DNA of 64,000 bases. Origin: Achromobacter pestifer (lineage in GTDB: Bacteria > Pseudomonadota > Gammaproteobacteria > Burkholderiales > Burkholderiaceae_B). The notes under the pieces are model-generated. The model did no database searches. It was not told where the DNA came from and worked only from the letters and a program-made list of their open reading frames with translations. Positions 55,475 to 63,245 of this stretch are shown piece after piece. The position numbers were made by a program, and so were the translations under genes. The DNA lies in assembly GCF_902859625.1 (NCBI RefSeq), contig NZ_CADIJX010000007.1, positions 1 to 64,000 of the forward strand. The letters are read 5' to 3'. The stretch's first letter is position 1; every line of letters begins with the position of its first letter.

Positions 55475-55493
55475 TAAATCTAATAAAGATTTA
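55475..55493. promoter_or_regulatory. Candidate LysR operator
   Basis: TAAATCT AATAA AGATTTA is a perfect 7-bp inverted repeat with a 5-base spacer, of the T-N11-A type bound by LysR proteins. A second short palindrome, ATTTATAAAT, lies at 55465-55474. Both are in the AT-rich 139-base gap between lysR and the Bug gene. Confidence 0.7.
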
Positions 55494-55584
55494 GTTTCAT
55501 CAGCAATTATAAGAATTAAACCGGCCTATACACTGGACTCACCCATACAGAGCCGCCTGACGCGGCCAATCGAGGAGACCAGGA

Positions 55585-56568
55585 ATGAAGATGAAACCCG
55601 TGGCCCGCGCCTGCTGCGCGGCCCTTGCCGCCGCATCCTGTTGGACCGTTCCGGCCGCCGCCGCCAACGCCTTCCCCGAACGCGCGGTGACGCTTGTCGT
55701 GCCGTTCGCGCCTGGCGGCAGCGTGGACATTGCCGCACGGCTGATCTCGGACGCCTGGGGCCGTGCGCTAGGCCAAAGCGTGATCGTGGAGAACCGGGCC
55801 GGCGCGTCCGGCAACATCGGCATGGCCGCCGTGGCGCGCGCCCAGCCCAACGGCTACACGCTGGCGATCAACACCATGTCGCTGGCCATCAACCCGGCGC
55901 TCTTCAAAGACATGCCGTTCGACACGACGAAGGACTTGCGGTCTGTCGGCACGGTGGGCACGTCCCAGCACGTCCTGACCGTGACCAACGCCTTGCCGGT
56001 CACCAGCGTCAGCGAACTGCTGGCTTACGTGCGCGCCCGGCCCGCCAATGATCTGAGCTTCGGTTCCGCAGGCACGGGCAGCACCTTCCACATGGCCGCG
56101 GAACTGTTCAAGTCCGTGTCGAAGACGCAGATCCTGCATGTGCCCTACAAGGGCGGTGGTCCGGCCATGGTCGATACCATCAGCGGGCAGGTGCAGATGA
56201 GCTTTCCGGTGCTGTCCGCCGCCAAGCCCCAAGTCGATGGCAAGAAGTTGCGCGCACTGGGCGTGACCGGTACCGCGCGTTCGCCGCTGTTGCCCGACGT
56301 GCCGACGATCGCGGAATCCGGTTTGCCCGGGTACGAATTCAACACCTGGTTCGTGATCAGCGCGCCGGCCGGCACGCCGCAGCCGGTAATCGACACCTTG
56401 AACGCCAAGCTGGCCGAGGCCTTGCAGTCACCGGCGCTCAAGCAACGCATGCAGCAGGAAGGGTTCGACCCCCTGATTTCCGCGCCGGCCAAGACCGATG
56501 CCATGGTGGCCGCTGAAATGGCGCGCTGGGCGGGCATCGTGCAAGACGCCGGCATTCAGGCCAACTAG
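55585..56568 (+). CDS. Bug-type (TctC) tripartite tricarboxylate receptor protein
   Basis: The 327-residue protein has a signal peptide (CAALAAASCWTVPAAAANA) and the Bug family pattern: FPERAVTLVVPFAPGGSVDIAARL, VIVENRAGASGNIGMAAVARAQPNGYTL, LSFGSAGTGSTFHMAAELFK and HVPYKGGGPAMVDTISGQVQM. These periplasmic proteins bind carboxylates and are greatly expanded in Bordetella and relatives. No TctAB membrane genes are adjacent, which is common. GGAG lies before the ATG. It is the first gene of the LysR-flanked operon. Confidence 0.93.
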   Translation: MKMKPVARACCAALAAASCWTVPAAAANAFPERAVTLVVPFAPGGSVDIAARLISDAWGRALGQSVIVENRAGASGNIGMAAVARAQPNGYTLAINTMSLAINPALFKDMPFDTTKDLRSVGTVGTSQHVLTVTNALPVTSVSELLAYVRARPANDLSFGSAGTGSTFHMAAELFKSVSKTQILHVPYKGGGPAMVDTISGQVQMSFPVLSAAKPQVDGKKLRALGVTGTARSPLLPDVPTIAESGLPGYEFNTWFVISAPAGTPQPVIDTLNAKLAEALQSPALKQRMQQEGFDPLISAPAKTDAMVAAEMARWAGIVQDAGIQAN

Positions 56569-56623
56569 ACCGCAAGACGCGCCCGTGGCTAGCCGCGGGC
56601 GCCGCATCCAAGGACGAGAAGAC

Positions 56624-58045
56624 ATGCCTGGCATGACGCTGTACGACAAGCTGGTGGCCAGCCATGAGGTGGCCCGCATCGACGACGAGCACATTCTGCT
56701 GTACGTCGATCTGCACATCATGAACGAATACACCAGCCCGCAGGCCTTCAGCGGCCTGGCCGCGCGCGGCCGCGACGTGCTGCGCCCGGGGCAACAGATG
56801 GCGGTGGTGGACCACATCATTCCCACGCATCCGGTGCCGGCGGCGTTGCGTGTGATTCCTGACGACGCTTCGTCGCGCCAGGCGCTGAACCTGAAGCGCA
56901 ATTGCGACGAACAACACATCGCGCTGTTCGACACGACCGACCCGTTGCAAGGCATCGAGCACGTGATCGCGCCCGAACACGGCATGATCCTGCCCGGCAT
57001 GGTGGTGTTGTGCGGCGACAGCCACACCACGACTTACGGTGCGCTGGGCGCGCTGGGCTTCGGCATTGGCACGTCCGAAGTCGAACACATCCTGGCCACG
57101 CAGACGCTGGTCTACCGGGTGGCGCGCAACCTGCGCATTCGCGTTGACGGCACGCTGGGCGCCGGGGTGTCGGCCAAGGATCTGGTCATCTACCTGGTGC
57201 ACCGCATCGGCGCGCAAGGCGCGCGCGGGCATGCGGTGGAATTCTGTGGCACGGCAGTCGATGCCCTGTCGGCCGAGGCTCGCATGACCCTGTGCAACAT
57301 GACGGTCGAGGCCGGTGCGCGCGCCGCGTTGATTGCGCCAGACGCAACCACGGACGCCTACGTCTGTGCGCACGCCCCACAGCTGCATGGCGAGGCGCTG
57401 GCGGGGGCACGCGCCTACTGGGCCACGCTGCGCACTGACGCTGATGCGTGGTTCGATCGGGAACACGTGTTCGATGCCGCGGACATCGCGCCCTTCGTTA
57501 CGTGGGGCACCAGCCCCGATCAGGCCATGCCGGTCACTGGACGGGTGCCCGATCCGCAGGCGGAAACCGACACCTTGGCCAGATTGGCGCTGGAAAAGGC
57601 CATGGACTACATCGGCCTGACGCCGGGCACGCCGATCGCCGGGGTACCGATCGACCGCGTGTTCATCGGTTCCTGCACCAACGGCCGCATCGAAGACTTG
57701 CGCGTGGTCGCGGCGATGGTGCGTGGCCGCAAGGTCGCCGAGGGCGTGCGTGCCATGGTCGTGCCGGGTTCCGGCGCGGTGCGCGCGCAGGCCGAAGCCG
57801 AAGGGCTGGCGGCGCAGTTGATCGACGCCGGCTTTGAATGGCGCCAGCCGGGCTGTTCCATGTGCCTGGCCATGAACGACGACATGCTGCGGCCCGGTGA
57901 ACGCTGCGCGTCCACCACCAACCGGAATTTTGAAGGACGCCAGGGGCGGGCGGGGCGCACGCACTTGATGAGCCCCGCGATGGCCGCCGCCGCCGCACTG
58001 GCCGGCCGCATCGTCGACGCCCGCGAATGGGAGCAAGCCAAATGA
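56624..58045 (+). CDS. LeuC-like large subunit of an aconitase-family hydro-lyase
   Basis: The 473-residue protein has the [4Fe-4S] ligands C351 (GSCTNGRIEDL), C411 and C414 (PGCSMCLAM), plus GDSHTTTYGALGALGFGIGTSEVEHI and SPQAF. The family is 3-isopropylmalate dehydratase large subunit. Compared with true LeuC the N-terminal segment (SHEVARIDDEHILLYVDLHIMNEY) and the DHIIPTHPVP stretch are altered, and the gene lies in a catabolic operon instead of with leuB. The substrate may thus be another hydroxy-dicarboxylate, such as citramalate or dimethylmalate. AAGGACGAG precedes the start at 56624. Confidence 0.87.
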   Translation: MPGMTLYDKLVASHEVARIDDEHILLYVDLHIMNEYTSPQAFSGLAARGRDVLRPGQQMAVVDHIIPTHPVPAALRVIPDDASSRQALNLKRNCDEQHIALFDTTDPLQGIEHVIAPEHGMILPGMVVLCGDSHTTTYGALGALGFGIGTSEVEHILATQTLVYRVARNLRIRVDGTLGAGVSAKDLVIYLVHRIGAQGARGHAVEFCGTAVDALSAEARMTLCNMTVEAGARAALIAPDATTDAYVCAHAPQLHGEALAGARAYWATLRTDADAWFDREHVFDAADIAPFVTWGTSPDQAMPVTGRVPDPQAETDTLARLALEKAMDYIGLTPGTPIAGVPIDRVFIGSCTNGRIEDLRVVAAMVRGRKVAEGVRAMVVPGSGAVRAQAEAEGLAAQLIDAGFEWRQPGCSMCLAMNDDMLRPGERCASTTNRNFEGRQGRAGRTHLMSPAMAAAAALAGRIVDAREWEQAK

Positions 58046-58698
58046 ATCCGCTGATCGAAGGCATCGCCGCGCCGCTGCCGTTCTCCAATCTGGACACCGA
58101 CCAGATCATGCCCAAGCAGTTCCTGCGCATCATCGACAAGGCGGGCTTGGACAAGGGCTTGCTGTATGACCTGCGCTTTGACGAACATGGCGTGGCCCGG
58201 CCCGGCTTCGTGCTGAACCAGGACGCCTACGCGGGCGCATCCCTGTTGGTGGCGGGCCCGAACTTCGGCTGCGGCTCCAGCCGCGAGCATGCCGTGTGGG
58301 GTTTGCAGCAGTTCGGCATCCGCGCGGTGATCGCGCCAAGCTTCGGCGAGATCTTCTACTTCAATGCGTTGAACAACGGCCTGCTGCTGGTCAGCCTGCC
58401 ACCTGGCGAGGTCGACGCCTTGCTCGCACGGGTGTCCAATACGGACACGGCGGACGCCAAGCGCCTTGTCGTGGATGTGATGGCGGGTCAGATCCGTGCC
58501 GCCGATGGCTGGACGGCGGACTTCACCTTGCCGGAGCGGCATCGCCGCATGTTCGCGCAAGGGCAGGACATGGTGGGCGCGTCGCTTGCGCAACTGCCCG
58601 AGGTGGAACGGTTTGAAGCCGCTCACTGGGCGCGTCATCCGTGGATGAAGGACGTGGCGCGCACGGTGCGCGACCGCCTGGACGCCGGGCGCGAATAA
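58042..58698 (+). CDS. LeuD-like small subunit of the hydro-lyase
   Basis: The 218-residue protein has LPFSNLDTDQIMPKQFLRI at the N-terminus and NFGCGSSREHAVWGLQQFGIRAVIAPSFGEIF, the swivelling domain of isopropylmalate dehydratase small subunits. The start overlaps the large subunit by 4 bases (ATGA). Together they form a heterodimer. The substrate is open for the same reason as for the large subunit. Confidence 0.9.
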   Translation: MNPLIEGIAAPLPFSNLDTDQIMPKQFLRIIDKAGLDKGLLYDLRFDEHGVARPGFVLNQDAYAGASLLVAGPNFGCGSSREHAVWGLQQFGIRAVIAPSFGEIFYFNALNNGLLLVSLPPGEVDALLARVSNTDTADAKRLVVDVMAGQIRAADGWTADFTLPERHRRMFAQGQDMVGASLAQLPEVERFEAAHWARHPWMKDVARTVRDRLDAGRE

Positions 58699-58718
58699 CG
58701 CAACAGGAGGCAGTACCC

Positions 58719-59606
58719 ATGACCGCATTCTTCGACTTGCCCGTGCGCCATATCGACGCGGGCGGCATCCAGATCGCCGCGCGCATCGACGGGTCGGGGC
58801 CGCCGTTGCTGTTGCTGCATGGCCATCCGCAAACACATGCCATCTGGCATCGCGTATGGCCTGAACTGACGCGGCACCGCACCTGCGTGGCGGCGGACCT
58901 GCGCGGCTACGGGGACAGCAGCAAGCCTGCGGCCACGGCGGACCATTCGGCCCATTCCAAGCGCCGCATGGCGGCCGATATGGTTGAGGTGATGCGTGCG
59001 TTGGGCCATGCGCGCTTCGAGGTGCTGGCGCATGATCGCGGTGCCCGCGTGGCCCATCGGCTGGCGCTGGACCACGCCGACGCCGTGTCTCGCATGATGT
59101 TGCTGGACATCGCGCCGACGCTGGACATGTATGAAGGCACGACGCGGGCGTTTGCCCAGGCGTACTTCCATTGGTTCTGGCTGATCCAGCCCGCGCCCGG
59201 GCCCGAAACCATGATCGAGCACGATCCGGTGTTCTATCTGCGTTCGGTGATGGGGGGCAGGCCGGGCGGGCTGGCACATTTTTCGGACGAGGCCATGGCG
59301 GAATACGAGCGCGCGGCGCGGCAGCCGGGCTGGGCGACCGGCATCTGCGAGGACTATCGCGCCTCCGCCACGCTGGACCTGGACCACGATCGCGCAGGCC
59401 GCGCCGCCGGCGAACGCCTGCGCATGCCGGTGCGGGCGTTGTGGGGCGAGCGCGGCGCGGTGGGCAAGAATTTCGACGTGCTGGCGCTGTGGCGCGCGGT
59501 GGCCGACGAGGTCTCTGGCAGGGCGTTGCCGGGGGCGCATTACCTGGCGGAAGAGACCCCGGATGCGCTGCTGGAAGAGGCCGGCGCCTTCTTCGGTTGG
59601 CGGTAG
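58719..59606 (+). CDS. Alpha/beta hydrolase, fluoroacetate/haloacetate dehalogenase-like
   Basis: The 295-residue protein keeps the residues described for fluoroacetate dehalogenases: nucleophile D106 with R107 and R110 in HDRGAR, D130 in LLDIAPT, the halide pocket H151, W152 and Y213, and the catalytic H274 in PGAHYLAEE. The oxyanion region is LLHGHPQTHAIW. Such enzymes split the C-F or C-Cl bond of haloacetates to give glycolate. CAGGAGG precedes the ATG, and the gene ends the Bug/LeuCD operon. Epoxide hydrolase or other hydrolase activity remains possible, as residue conservation alone does not prove the reaction. Confidence 0.82.
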   Translation: MTAFFDLPVRHIDAGGIQIAARIDGSGPPLLLLHGHPQTHAIWHRVWPELTRHRTCVAADLRGYGDSSKPAATADHSAHSKRRMAADMVEVMRALGHARFEVLAHDRGARVAHRLALDHADAVSRMMLLDIAPTLDMYEGTTRAFAQAYFHWFWLIQPAPGPETMIEHDPVFYLRSVMGGRPGGLAHFSDEAMAEYERAARQPGWATGICEDYRASATLDLDHDRAGRAAGERLRMPVRALWGERGAVGKNFDVLALWRAVADEVSGRALPGAHYLAEETPDALLEEAGAFFGWR

Positions 59607-59685
59607 CCGCAGGCTGTCAATCAAGCCTGGGCGGGCGATAGGGCTATCTAAAAAGGGACGCACTCCTGGTGTTAACCTTCGCCCC

Positions 59686-59922
59686 ATGAATCGTTACTTC
59701 ACCGATCTTTCCGAATTGCCCGACCCTGAAGACGCGCAACGCGCCTTCAAGGCGACCGACTCCCCCTGCGTGGCCGTTTGCTCGACCCTGTTCGACGATA
59801 TCTGCCGCGGTTGCGGCCGCACGGCCATGGAAGTCGCCAATTGGGTTTTCATGACGGATGAAGAAAAGCGCGAAGTCTGGGTGCGTATCAAGGCACAAGG
59901 GTATCCGCGGCGCAACAACTGA
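59686..59922 (+). CDS. DUF1289 family protein
   Basis: The 78-residue protein has the family's cysteine pattern SPCVAVCSTLFDDICRGCGRT, followed by VANWVFMTDEEKREVWVRI. DUF1289 proteins are small and cysteine-rich, probably binding iron-sulfur or zinc, and their role is unknown. It stands alone between the hydrolase and a glycosyltransferase gene. Confidence 0.87.
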   Translation: MNRYFTDLSELPDPEDAQRAFKATDSPCVAVCSTLFDDICRGCGRTAMEVANWVFMTDEEKREVWVRIKAQGYPRRNN

Positions 59923-60011
59923 ACGCCGTCCCTGATTGGAATCGTCTGGCCGTCTTGGGCATGTCATATCGCGCGGGCTAAATCGCGTTATTGCCCACTT
60001 CCGGCCCTATC

Positions 60012-61052
60012 ATGCGCATCGTTCTGGTTACGGATGCCTGGCATCCGCAAGTCAACGGCGTCGTTCGCACCTGGACGACCATGCAGCAGATCTTGAATGA
60101 ATGGGGCCACGAACTGATCGTGGTGAACCCGCAAGGCAGCCGGACAGTGCCGGCGCCGTCCGAGCCCGACCTGCGGCTATGCCTGCAACCGGGGCGGCAG
60201 CTGCGGCGCATCCTGGGCGACACGGTGCCCGACGCGCTACACATCGCCACCGAAGGTCCGCTGGGCCTGGCGGCACGCCGGATGGCGCTGTCGAGGGGCT
60301 GGCAGTTCACGACCTCGTTTCACACCATGTTCCCCGACTACCTGCAAGCGCGCATGGGCATTCCCGCAGCGTTGCCGTGGCGCTATCTGCGCTGGTTTCA
60401 CCGGCCGTCGCAATGCGTGCTGGTGCCGACCCCCACCGTGCGGGACATTCTGGTGCAGCGCGGGTTGGCAAATCTGCGGGTCTGGTCGCGCGGCGTCGAT
60501 CCGCGCAAATTCCAGCCGGCGGCCAGCACGGCATTTGAGCACCTGCCGCGCCCCGTCCACCTGAGCGTGGGCCGCGTCGCGCGTGAAAAGAATCTGGATG
60601 CGTTCCTGTCGCTGGACCTGGCGGGTAGCAAGGTGGTCGTGGGCGCAGGCCCGGACGAGGCGCGGCTGAAGAAGAAGTTTCCTGACGCCGTTTTCCTAGG
60701 CATGCAGAAGGATGACGCCTTGCCGGGGTTCTACGCCGCGGCCGATGTCTTCGTGTTCCCCAGCCTGACCGACACGTTCGGCCTGGTGATGCTTGAGGCG
60801 ATGGCCTGCGGCACGCCGGTGGCGGCCTTTCGCAGCGAAGCGCCGCTGGCGGTGGTGACCCCGGGCGTCACCGGTTGCCTGGACGACGATCTGGCTCATG
60901 CCTGCCGCGCCGCGCTGCCGTTGGACCGCCATGCGGTGCGGGCGCATGCGTTGACCCGCAGCTGGGATTCGGTCGCGTCCGATCTGCTGGATTCGTTGGT
61001 TCCGCTGGTGGCGGATGCGTCGCAGCGCCCGTCGCTGGCCCGGGCCGGGTGA
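60012..61052 (+). CDS. GT4-family glycosyltransferase
   Basis: The 346-residue GT-B protein begins MRIVLVTDAWHPQVNGVVRT, a start typical of the PimB/SQD2/GtfA-like group. It has FHTMFPDYLQAR, the nucleotide-binding LSVGRVAREKNLDAF, VVGAGPDEARLKKKFP and the donor E-x7-E region FPSLTDTFGLVMLEAMACGTPV. Members transfer mannose or glucose to lipids or glycolipids. Its target here is unknown; it is outside the polysaccharide island. Confidence 0.85.
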   Translation: MRIVLVTDAWHPQVNGVVRTWTTMQQILNEWGHELIVVNPQGSRTVPAPSEPDLRLCLQPGRQLRRILGDTVPDALHIATEGPLGLAARRMALSRGWQFTTSFHTMFPDYLQARMGIPAALPWRYLRWFHRPSQCVLVPTPTVRDILVQRGLANLRVWSRGVDPRKFQPAASTAFEHLPRPVHLSVGRVAREKNLDAFLSLDLAGSKVVVGAGPDEARLKKKFPDAVFLGMQKDDALPGFYAAADVFVFPSLTDTFGLVMLEAMACGTPVAAFRSEAPLAVVTPGVTGCLDDDLAHACRAALPLDRHAVRAHALTRSWDSVASDLLDSLVPLVADASQRPSLARAG

Positions 61053-61103
61053 GCATTGAGGGGATTTTTCGGGGACGGGTTTCCTCAGCGCATCCCAAAC
61101 CGG

Positions 61104-61109
61104 TACAAT
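61104..61109 (+). promoter_or_regulatory. -10 element for ahcY
   Basis: TACAAT at 61104-61109, about 11 bases before the riboswitch, fits a sigma-70 -10 box. Only a poor -35 (TTCCTC at 61081-61086, 17-base spacing) is visible. Confidence 0.5.
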
Positions 61110-61119
61110 CTTTCGCAAT

Positions 61120-61262
61120 CCTGAGGAGCGTTGCGACGACCCTGCGGTTCCCGTCATGTCGTGATCACACGCACTGACGACAAGCGGAACCCGGTTCGCC
61201 AGGCTCAGGAATCCTTGTTCAAGCGCCGCGCCTTGCGCGTCGCTACAGCAACGGCGCTCACC
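61120..61262 (+). ncRNA. S-adenosylhomocysteine (SAH) riboswitch
   Basis: The region carries the conserved pieces of this class in order: CTGAGGAGCGTTGCGAC (61121-61137), GCCAGGCTCAGGAA (61199-61212) and AACGGCGCTCA (61250-61260). The last pairs with the GAGCG of the first, as in the known pseudoknotted structure. It lies 107 bases upstream of ahcY, its usual place in betaproteobacteria. SAH binding is expected to raise expression of the hydrolase that removes SAH. Confidence 0.9.
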
Positions 61263-61368
61263 TTTGTCGCATATGGCGGGAAAGGCGAGCACTCGACTGT
61301 CGTGGTGTATTCGCGTTGTCCGGCCATATCGTGCGCCGTTCGATATTCACGTGGAGCCTACACACACC

Positions 61369-62787
61369 ATGAACGCTGTGACTGATAAATCCTTCTCCGA
61401 CTACCTGGTTGCCGACCTGTCCCTGGCGGGCTGGGGCCGTCGCGAACTGGCGATTGCCGAAACCGAAATGCCCGGCCTGATGGCCATCCGCGAGGAATTC
61501 GCCGCTGCCCAGCCGCTCAAGGGCGCGCGCATCGCCGGCAGCCTGCACATGACCATCCAGACGGGCGTGCTGATCGAAACGCTGGTGGCGCTTGGCGCCG
61601 AAGTGCGCTGGGCCTCGTGCAACATCTTCTCCACGCAAGACCACGCCGCCGCCGCGATCGCCGCCTCGGGCACGCCGGTCTTCGCCGTCAAGGGCGAAAC
61701 GCTGGAAGAGTACTGGCAGTACACCCACAAGATCTTTGAATGGCCCAATGGCCAGAACGCCAACATGATCCTCGACGATGGCGGCGACGCCACGTTGATG
61801 CTGCACCTGGGCACCAAGGCCGAAAAAGACATCTCGGTGCTGGCCAACCCGGGCAGCGACGAAGAGCGCATCCTGTTTGCCGCCATCAAGGAAACGCTCA
61901 AGCGTGACCCGAAGTGGTATTCCACCCGCCTGGCGCTGATCAAAGGCGTGACGGAAGAAACCACGACCGGCGTGCATCGCCTGTACCAGATGTCGCAAAA
62001 GGGCGAGTTGGCCTTTGCCGCCATCAACGTCAACGACTCGGTCACCAAGTCCAAGTTCGACAACCTGTACGGCTGCCGCGAATCGCTGGTGGACGGCATC
62101 AAGCGCGCCACCGACGTCATGGTGGCGGGCAAGATCGCCGTCGTGGCCGGCTATGGCGACGTGGGCAAGGGTTGCGCCCAAGCCCTGGTCGCCTTGCGCG
62201 CGCAAGTCTGGGTCACGGAAATCGACCCGATCTGCGCCCTGCAAGCCGCGATGGAAGGCTTCAAGGTCGTGACGATGGAAGAAGCCGCCGCGCATGGCGA
62301 CATCTTCGTCACCGCCACCGGCAACTATCACGTCATCACGCGCGAACACATGAACGCCATGAAGGACCAGGCGATCGTCTGCAACATCGGCCACTTCGAC
62401 AACGAAATCGACGTCGCCGGCCTGGCCGATTGCGAGTGGGAAGAGATCAAGCCGCAAGTCGACCACGTGATCTTCCCGGACGGCAAGCGCATCATCCTGC
62501 TGGCCCAAGGCCGCCTGGTGAACCTGGGTTGCGCCACTGGCCACCCGTCGTTCGTGATGTCGTCGTCGTTCGCCAACCAGACCATCGCTCAGATCGAGCT
62601 GTTCACGCGCAACGACGCCTACAAGTCGGGCGAAGTCTATGTGCTGCCCAAGCACCTGGACGAAAAGGTCGCGCGCCTGCACCTGAAGAAGCTGGGCGTG
62701 AAGCTGACGACGTTGCGCAAGGATCAAGCCGACTACATCAATGTGCCGGTGGAAGGCCCCTTCAAGCCGAACCACTACCGCTATTGA
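61369..62787 (+). CDS. ahcY: Adenosylhomocysteinase (SAH hydrolase)
   Basis: AhcY splits SAH to adenosine and homocysteine and keeps SAM-dependent methylation running. The 472-residue protein has [24 protein letters not shown] near the N-terminus, [12 protein letters not shown], the NAD-binding [13 protein letters not shown], and [19 protein letters not shown]. The C-terminus ends KPNHYRY, as in the family. GGAG lies upstream of the ATG at 61369; an in-frame earlier start at 61264 would lie within the leader. The next genes are a small membrane protein and metF. Confidence 0.97.
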   Translation: MNAVTDKSFSDYLVADLSLAGWGRRELAIAETEMPGLMAIREEFAAAQPLKGARIAGSLHMTIQTGVLIETLVALGAEVRWASCNIFSTQDHAAAAIAASGTPVFAVKGETLEEYWQYTHKIFEWPNGQNANMILDDGGDATLMLHLGTKAEKDISVLANPGSDEERILFAAIKETLKRDPKWYSTRLALIKGVTEETTTGVHRLYQMSQKGELAFAAINVNDSVTKSKFDNLYGCRESLVDGIKRATDVMVAGKIAVVAGYGDVGKGCAQALVALRAQVWVTEIDPICALQAAMEGFKVVTMEEAAAHGDIFVTATGNYHVITREHMNAMKDQAIVCNIGHFDNEIDVAGLADCEWEEIKPQVDHVIFPDGKRIILLAQGRLVNLGCATGHPSFVMSSSFANQTIAQIELFTRNDAYKSGEVYVLPKHLDEKVARLHLKKLGVKLTTLRKDQADYINVPVEGPFKPNHYRY

Positions 62788-62909
62788 TACGTTGAAAGCA
62801 CAATAGGAAGGTGCCGCGCCATGTTGGCGCGGGCTTTCCGAACCGCGGGGTTCAATCGTTTCCGCCTGGTGGCGACGGAACCGCGGAGCATCAATACAGG
62901 AGTTCGAAC
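62788..62909 (+). other. Structured gap between ahcY and the membrane protein gene
   Basis: This 122-base gap contains CCGCGCC...GGCGCGG around ATGTT, TTTCCG...CGGAA around CCTGGTGG, and a repeated CCGCGG that could close a larger stem. A transcript through it would fold strongly. No known riboswitch class was recognised. It may be an mRNA processing or attenuation element. Confidence 0.35.
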
Positions 62910-63245
62910 ATGGCACTGATACTCGTCTGGATTCTGAATGCAGTGGCCCTGCTGGCTGTTGCCTACCTGCTGCCCGGCATCACCGTGGCCAGTTTCGGGT
63001 CGGCACTGATTGCCGCGCTGGTGCTGGGTCTGGTGAACATGCTGGTCAAGCCGGTGCTGGTGCTGCTGACCTTGCCCATCACGATCGTCACCCTCGGGCT
63101 CTTTCTTATCGTCATCAACGCCTTGTTGTTCTGGTTCGTCGGCTCCGTGCTGAAGGGCTTCCAGGTCAACGGGTTCTGGTGGGCCGTGGGCGGTGCGATT
63201 CTGTACAGCATCATCTCTGGTCTGCTTACCAAACTGATCCCCTAA
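62910..63245 (+). CDS. Small four-TM membrane protein (phage-holin-family/DUF, YvlD-like)
   Basis: The 111-residue protein has four predicted TM helices: ILVWILNAVALLAVAYLLP, the GSALIAALVLGLVNMLV segment with KPVLVLLTLPITIVTLGLFLIVINALLFW, and GFWWAVGGAILYSIISGLL. This is the pattern of the family named phage holin family IV or YvlD, whose members are mostly chromosomal and of unknown function. There is no prophage around it. GGAG precedes the ATG. Its TAA shares a base with the metF start (TAATG). Confidence 0.87.
   Translation: MALILVWILNAVALLAVAYLLPGITVASFGSALIAALVLGLVNMLVKPVLVLLTLPITIVTLGLFLIVINALLFWFVGSVLKGFQVNGFWWAVGGAILYSIISGLLTKLIP

Noticed and set aside
56624..58698. Leucine biosynthesis leuCD
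   Set aside because: The genes lie with a Bug protein and a dehalogenase-like hydrolase under a divergent LysR gene, without leuB; the substrate is left open.
56438..59277. Two long minus-strand frames (532 and 556 codons) opposite the LeuCD and hydrolase genes
   Set aside because: The plus-strand genes carry catalytic motifs; the minus-strand translations show none.
61258..62916. 552-codon open frame on the minus strand opposite ahcY
   Set aside because: Shadow of a strongly conserved gene; composition (H, D, V, R rich) is that of antisense high-GC frames.
62910..63245. Prophage marker (holin name)
   Set aside because: The family name is historical; there are no phage genes around it and the context is the methyl cycle.
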